From Syntrophaceae bacterium (GTDB lineage: Bacteria > Desulfobacterota > Desulfomonilia > Desulfomonilales > Desulfomonilaceae): a stretch of 15,713 nucleotides of DNA. The stretch lies in contig JACWAG010000346.1 in NCBI GenBank assembly GCA_014874425.1, positions 1 through 15,713 on the forward strand. Direction: 5' to 3'. Under the pieces are notes generated by a model. That model saw nothing but the letters and a program-made list of their open reading frames with translations. It searched no databases and was not told the DNA's origin. A program made the position numbers and the translations under genes. This document shows positions 12,804-15,713 of this stretch, piece after piece (within the stretch, counting starts at the first letter, position 1; the number at the start of each line of letters is the position of its first letter).

Positions 12804-13628
12804 TCACTTCCTCCGTTTGACGATAAATTTGTCGGACGGTTTGTTACCCTTACGAGTTTTATAACCTTTGGTGGGTACTCCCCATGGCGTGACGGGATGC
12901 CGACCACCGGATGTTTTACCCTCTCCTCCACCATGCGGGTGGTCCACCGGGTTCATAACTACACCTCTAACCTTGGGGCGCCGTCCAAGATAACGGGAGC
13001 GACCGGCCTTTCCGAGCGAAATATTCTCATGGTCAAGATTTCCAACCTGTCCGACAGTTGCCCGACAGCGATCCAAAACCATACGAACTTCACCGGAAGG
13101 GAGCTTCACCTGCACATACCCCTTTTCCTTAGCCATTAACTGACCATATGTACCGGCGGCTCTTATGATCTGACCGCCTTTGCCAATTTTCATCTCAACG
13201 TTATGGACCATTGTGCCGAGTGGAATGTTTTTAAGTGGCAAGCAGTTCCCCGGTTTGATATCGACCCGGTCACCGGCGATAACAGAGTCCCCGACCTTCA
13301 GGGCGTTAGGACAAAGTATATATGCCTTTTCCCCATCTGCATACGTGATCAAGGCGATTCTCGCACTGCGGTTGGGGTCATATTCGACGCTAGTTACAAC
13401 ACCGGAGACATCAATTTTGTTCCTTTTGAAGTCTAGTTCGCGGAACAACTTCTTGTGCCCGCCGCCTCGTCTCCGTACAGTAATCCGACCATTATTGTTC
13501 CTACCGCTACCGGTGACTTTACCTCTTACCAGGGACTTCAAGGGCTCGTCAGTCGTGATCTCCTCAAAAGAGTAGCTGGTCTTGAACCTTATACCCGGCG
13601 ATGTAGGTTTGTATTTCTTGATTGACAT
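12804..13628 (-). CDS. rplB: 50S ribosomal protein L2
   Basis: L2 is a universal 50S protein needed for subunit joining and peptidyl-transferase activity. The 274-residue protein opens MSIKKYKPTSPGIRF, has RNNNGRITVRRRGGGHKKLF near 43-62, the OB-fold half (VTSVEYDPNRSARIALI), the SH3-like half (ENISLGKAGRSRYLGRRPKV), and the conserved GVVMNPVDHPHGGGEGKTSG loop with the functionally important His in HPHGGGEG. The ATG at 13626-13628 follows AAGGA. A 75-base gap separates it from rplW. Confidence 0.99.
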   Translation of the reverse strand: MSIKKYKPTSPGIRFKTSYSFEEITTDEPLKSLVRGKVTGSGRNNNGRITVRRRGGGHKKLFRELDFKRNKIDVSGVVTSVEYDPNRSARIALITYADGEKAYILCPNALKVGDSVIAGDRVDIKPGNCLPLKNIPLGTMVHNVEMKIGKGGQIIRAAGTYGQLMAKEKGYVQVKLPSGEVRMVLDRCRATVGQVGNLDHENISLGKAGRSRYLGRRPKVRGVVMNPVDHPHGGGEGKTSGGRHPVTPWGVPTKGYKTRKGNKPSDKFIVKRRK

Positions 13629-13703
13629 AAAACGAATCCTTACGAAGTTTTCTTAGCAACCCGGGCTGCGTCTCTGTGGGCTGTTAAACAGACCCAAGTT
13701 TTT

Positions 13704-13994
13704 CTAAACACCCTCAAAAAAATCAACCCGATCGCCCTCTTTCAGGGTAACAATAGCCTTCTTCCATTGCCTTCGACGCCCCAAAAACCGACCGAAACGC
13801 TTTGGCTTACCCCTTCTATTTTGAGTCTGAATGGCCAGGACAGTAACCTTGAAAAGCTTCTCGATGGCTTTCCTGATTTCGGGCTTATTTGAATGCCTGT
13901 CGACCTCAAAGACAACCTGGTTATTGTCATCCTTAAGGGTAGATCCCTTTTCCGTAATTATAGGTCTCCGTATAATCTTGTATTCTTCAAACAT
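13704..13994 (-). CDS. rplW: 50S ribosomal protein L23
   Basis: L23 sits at the tunnel exit and docks trigger factor, SRP and the Sec translocon. The 96-residue protein shows IIRRPIITEKGSTL (about 7-20), VFEVDRHSNKPEIRKAIEKL and FKVTVLAIQT, the basic loop RRGKPKRFGRFLGRRRQWKK (about 59-78), and the family end AIVTLKEGDRVDFFEGV. Its ATG shares one base with the rplD stop (TGATG). Confidence 0.98.
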   Translation of the reverse strand: MFEEYKIIRRPIITEKGSTLKDDNNQVVFEVDRHSNKPEIRKAIEKLFKVTVLAIQTQNRRGKPKRFGRFLGRRRQWKKAIVTLKEGDRVDFFEGV

Positions 13995-14620
13995 CAGCTC
14001 AACCTTTCCGACAATCTAGGAAGAGCGTCCTTCAGAATAGTCAGACGTTCAAACCGCAGTAAGTCGTAAACATTCATCCCTTCAGTCGGCAACACAAGGG
14101 TTCTGTATAAGTTTCTAGATGCCCGGGTCAAATCGACGTCCTTTTCCGGTACTAGAAATAGGGTCTTTTGATCCTGGACACCGAGTTTCTTGAGAACCCC
14201 CGCAAAAAGTTTTGTTTTCGGGGCCTCAATTTCAATCTTATCCAGAACAGTAAGCTTGTCATCCCGAAGTTTAGCGCTAAGCACCGAACATAACGCGGCC
14301 TTGCGGACTTTTTTGGGAAGAGAAAAGGCGTATGATCTGGGGTGTGGTCCAAAAACAGTCCCACCTCCAACCCAAATTGGCGACCGACTTGTACCGGCTC
14401 GAGCCCGACCAGTGCCCTTTTGTCGCCAAGGCTTTTTTCCACCACCGCGTATCTGGCCACGAGTTTTTGTAGCGGCACTGCCGGATCGGCGTTTAGCGAG
14501 CTGCCAAACAACAACTTGCTGAACCAACGCGTCACGAATCTTGGCGTTAAAAATGTGGTCCTCAAGCTCTATTGAGTCGACCTTTTCTCCGTTCTGGTTA
14601 ATAACGTCTACTAGAGCCAT
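13994..14620 (-). CDS. rplD: 50S ribosomal protein L4
   Basis: L4 helps start 50S assembly, its loop lines the tunnel constriction, and in E. coli it represses the S10 operon. The 208-residue protein has the extended tunnel loop with KPWRQKGTGRARAGTSRSPI (about 63-82) and GGGTVFGPHPRSYAFSLPKK (about 85-104). The Rossmann-like remainder ends in LTILKDALPRLSERLS. The ATG shares one base with the rplC stop (TAATG) and has AAGGA nine bases ahead. The L4-binding leader, if there is one, would lie upstream of this window or near rpsJ; I see none. Confidence 0.98.
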   Translation of the reverse strand: MALVDVINQNGEKVDSIELEDHIFNAKIRDALVQQVVVWQLAKRRSGSAATKTRGQIRGGGKKPWRQKGTGRARAGTSRSPIWVGGGTVFGPHPRSYAFSLPKKVRKAALCSVLSAKLRDDKLTVLDKIEIEAPKTKLFAGVLKKLGVQDQKTLFLVPEKDVDLTRASRNLYRTLVLPTEGMNVYDLLRFERLTILKDALPRLSERLS

Positions 14621-15225
14621 TATCGTTTCCTTATCAACACGATGGAGCCACGCGGTCCGGGAATGGGTCCCCGTAGTAAGAGTAAATTCTCCTCAAGCCT
14701 GACCTCAACGACCTGAACCGTCGGAGCCGTAACGCTTTTACCGCCGAGTCGCCCGGGCATTTTCTTGCCTTTGAAAATTCGGGACGGCCACGCGCACTGT
14801 CCAACCGATCCCGGAATACGATGCGAACGGGACCCATGAGTTGCCTTACCGCCGCCAAAATTCCATTTCTTCATAACGCCCGCAAAACCCTTGCCTTTAC
14901 CGACTCCTACTATTTTAACGATTTCTCCGGGATTGAAAATGTCAGCCCCAACTTCTTGACCAATCTGCAACGCATCGGCGTCTTCAGCAGGAAACTCCCG
15001 AAGGACTTGACAAGGAGCAATTCCAGCCTTTTTGTATTGACCAAGAACTGGTTTCGACAACCGGCTTTCCTTTCCGGCCCCATATCCGAGCTGTATCCTA
15101 GAATTAGGCATTATTTGAACAACCTTGCACGGTCCAGCCTGAACAACTGACACACCCAAAGAATGACCGGATTCGTCGAACATCTGAAACATCCCGAGTT
15201 TTTTCCCTATCAAACCTTTAACCAT
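14620..15225 (-). CDS. rplC: 50S ribosomal protein L3
   Basis: L3 is one of the first proteins to assemble on 23S rRNA, and its central extension reaches the peptidyl-transferase centre. The 201-residue protein opens MVKGLIGKKLGMFQMFDESG and contains GKGKGFAGVMKKWNFGGGKATHG (given here only in part: GKGKGFAGVMKKWNFGGG, about 111-128), SHRIPGSVGQ and RIFKGKKMPGRLGG. The ATG at 15223-15225 follows AGGAG by seven bases. It overlaps rplD by one base and follows rpsJ by 34 bases. Confidence 0.98.
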   Translation of the reverse strand: MVKGLIGKKLGMFQMFDESGHSLGVSVVQAGPCKVVQIMPNSRIQLGYGAGKESRLSKPVLGQYKKAGIAPCQVLREFPAEDADALQIGQEVGADIFNPGEIVKIVGVGKGKGFAGVMKKWNFGGGKATHGSRSHRIPGSVGQCAWPSRIFKGKKMPGRLGGKSVTAPTVQVVEVRLEENLLLLRGPIPGPRGSIVLIRKR

Positions 15226-15259
15226 AAGAAGCTCCTAGACGAAAATGTTTGAGCAAACA

Positions 15260-15574
15260 TCACGCCTTGATTTCAACGTCAACTCCTGGAGATAGATCCA
15301 ACTTCATCAATGCGTCCAGTGTTTGTTGTGTGGGTTCCAAGATATCAATCAATCTCTTGTGCACCCTTATTTCGAATTGCTCACGTGACTTTTTATCAAT
15401 GTGTGGCGAGCGCAGAACACAATATTTGTGTATTCTAGTTGGAAGAGGTATCGGGCCGGCGACTTTCGCCCCTGTTCTCCAGGCGGTATCGACTATCTCA
15501 GAGGCTGATTGGTCTAACAACTTGTGATCATAAGCTTTCAGCCTGATCCTGATTTTCAGCGCTTGCATATCCAT
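15260..15574 (-). CDS. rpsJ: 30S ribosomal protein S10
   Basis: S10 is a 30S head protein and, as NusE, partners NusB and NusG in transcription antitermination. The 104-residue protein has KIRIRLKAYDHKLLDQSASE (about 7-26), GPIPLPTRIHKYCVLRSPH (about 41-59), and FEIRVHKRLIDILEPTQQTL (about 67-86). The ATG at 15572-15574 has AGAGGA six bases ahead; the ATG two codons in is a less well spaced alternative. It follows tuf by 27 bases, so the str and S10 blocks are joined. Confidence 0.98.
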   Translation of the reverse strand: MDMQALKIRIRLKAYDHKLLDQSASEIVDTAWRTGAKVAGPIPLPTRIHKYCVLRSPHIDKKSREQFEIRVHKRLIDILEPTQQTLDALMKLDLSPGVDVEIKA

Positions 15575-15601
15575 GGAAATTCCTCTTCTGTAAAAAGAAA
15601 A

Positions 15602-15713
15602 CTATTCAATAACTTCAGCGACGACACCGGCGCCTACAGTACGTCCGCCTTCCCTAATAGCGAAGCGGAGTTCTTTTTCCATAGCGATAGGGGTTATAAG
15701 ATGGGCTTCAAGA
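15602..15713 (-). CDS. tuf: Elongation factor Tu, C-terminal end (partial)
   Basis: The last 37 codons of EF-Tu, the GTPase that delivers aminoacyl-tRNA to the ribosome. The readable end includes TPIAMEKELRFAIREGGRT and then VGAGVVAEVIE before a TAG stop at 15602-15604; this is the conserved end of beta-barrel domain III. The start lies beyond the window edge. Its place directly before rpsJ matches the str-S10 junction found in many bacteria, and transcription of the S10 genes probably enters the window through it. Confidence 0.96.
   Translation of the reverse strand, partial: LEAHLITPIAMEKELRFAIREGGRTVGAGVVAEVIE

Noticed and set aside
1..15713. Mobile element, CRISPR array, tRNA or rRNA genes, or horizontally acquired island
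   Set aside because: The window is a continuous, canonical housekeeping cluster on one strand with no direct repeats, transposase, integrase or RNA gene signature that I could see.

Overview
This window is one long, almost gap-free run of housekeeping genes, all on the minus strand. It is the fused S10, spc and alpha ribosomal-protein cluster, preceded by the end of tuf and followed by a lone transporter ATPase gene. Transcription runs from high to low coordinates. The order is tuf (partial), rpsJ, rplC, rplD, rplW, rplB, rpsS, rplV, rpsC, rplP, rpmC, rpsQ, rplN, rplX, rplE, rpsN, rpsH, rplF, rplR, rpsE, rpmD, rplO, secY, adk, rpmJ, rpsM, rpsK, rpsD, rpoA, rplQ, and then a gene for an ECF/Cbi-type ABC ATPase. 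The layout (tuf-rpsJ junction, zinc-binding S14, adk after secY, single rpoA with rplQ) is bacterial and would suit a Desulfobacterota/deltaproteobacterial-type organism of middling GC content. That placement is inference from gene order and protein style, not from a phylogeny.

Region by region: 15602-15713 holds the EF-Tu C-terminus. 10185-15574 holds the S10-type block (S10 to S17) plus L14, with one-base (TAATG/TGATG) and four-base (ATGA) overlaps that suggest translational coupling. 6510-10182 holds the spc block, L24 to L15. 4465-6432 holds secY and adk, where the SecY translocon subunit and adenylate kinase travel with the ribosomal genes. 1025-4428 holds the alpha block: L36, S13, S11, S4, the RNA polymerase alpha subunit and L17. 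An intrinsic terminator at 951-981 closes the cluster. 124-924 is the ABC ATPase, and 1-123 holds only its short downstream stretch and perhaps the start of another gene. No stretch longer than 300 bases lacks a gene. The longest gaps are 170 (rpsD-rpoA), 133 (rpsM-rpsK), 100 (rplQ-ATPase), 94 (rplV-rpsC), 77 (rplO-secY) and 75 bases (rplW-rplB).

The products act together: most are parts of the 30S and 50S subunits, EF-Tu feeds them aminoacyl-tRNA, SecY receives nascent membrane and secreted proteins, alpha nucleates RNA polymerase, and Adk balances adenine nucleotides.

I do not see a novel defence system, mobile element, CRISPR array, RNA gene or prophage here. The points worth a second look are small ones. 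They include a terminator-like hairpin inside the operon just before rpoA, a structured leader before rpsC that masks its ribosome-binding site, four probable TTG starts in core genes, missing map and infA, and an ABC ATPase that has lost the usual Q-loop Gln and H-loop His.
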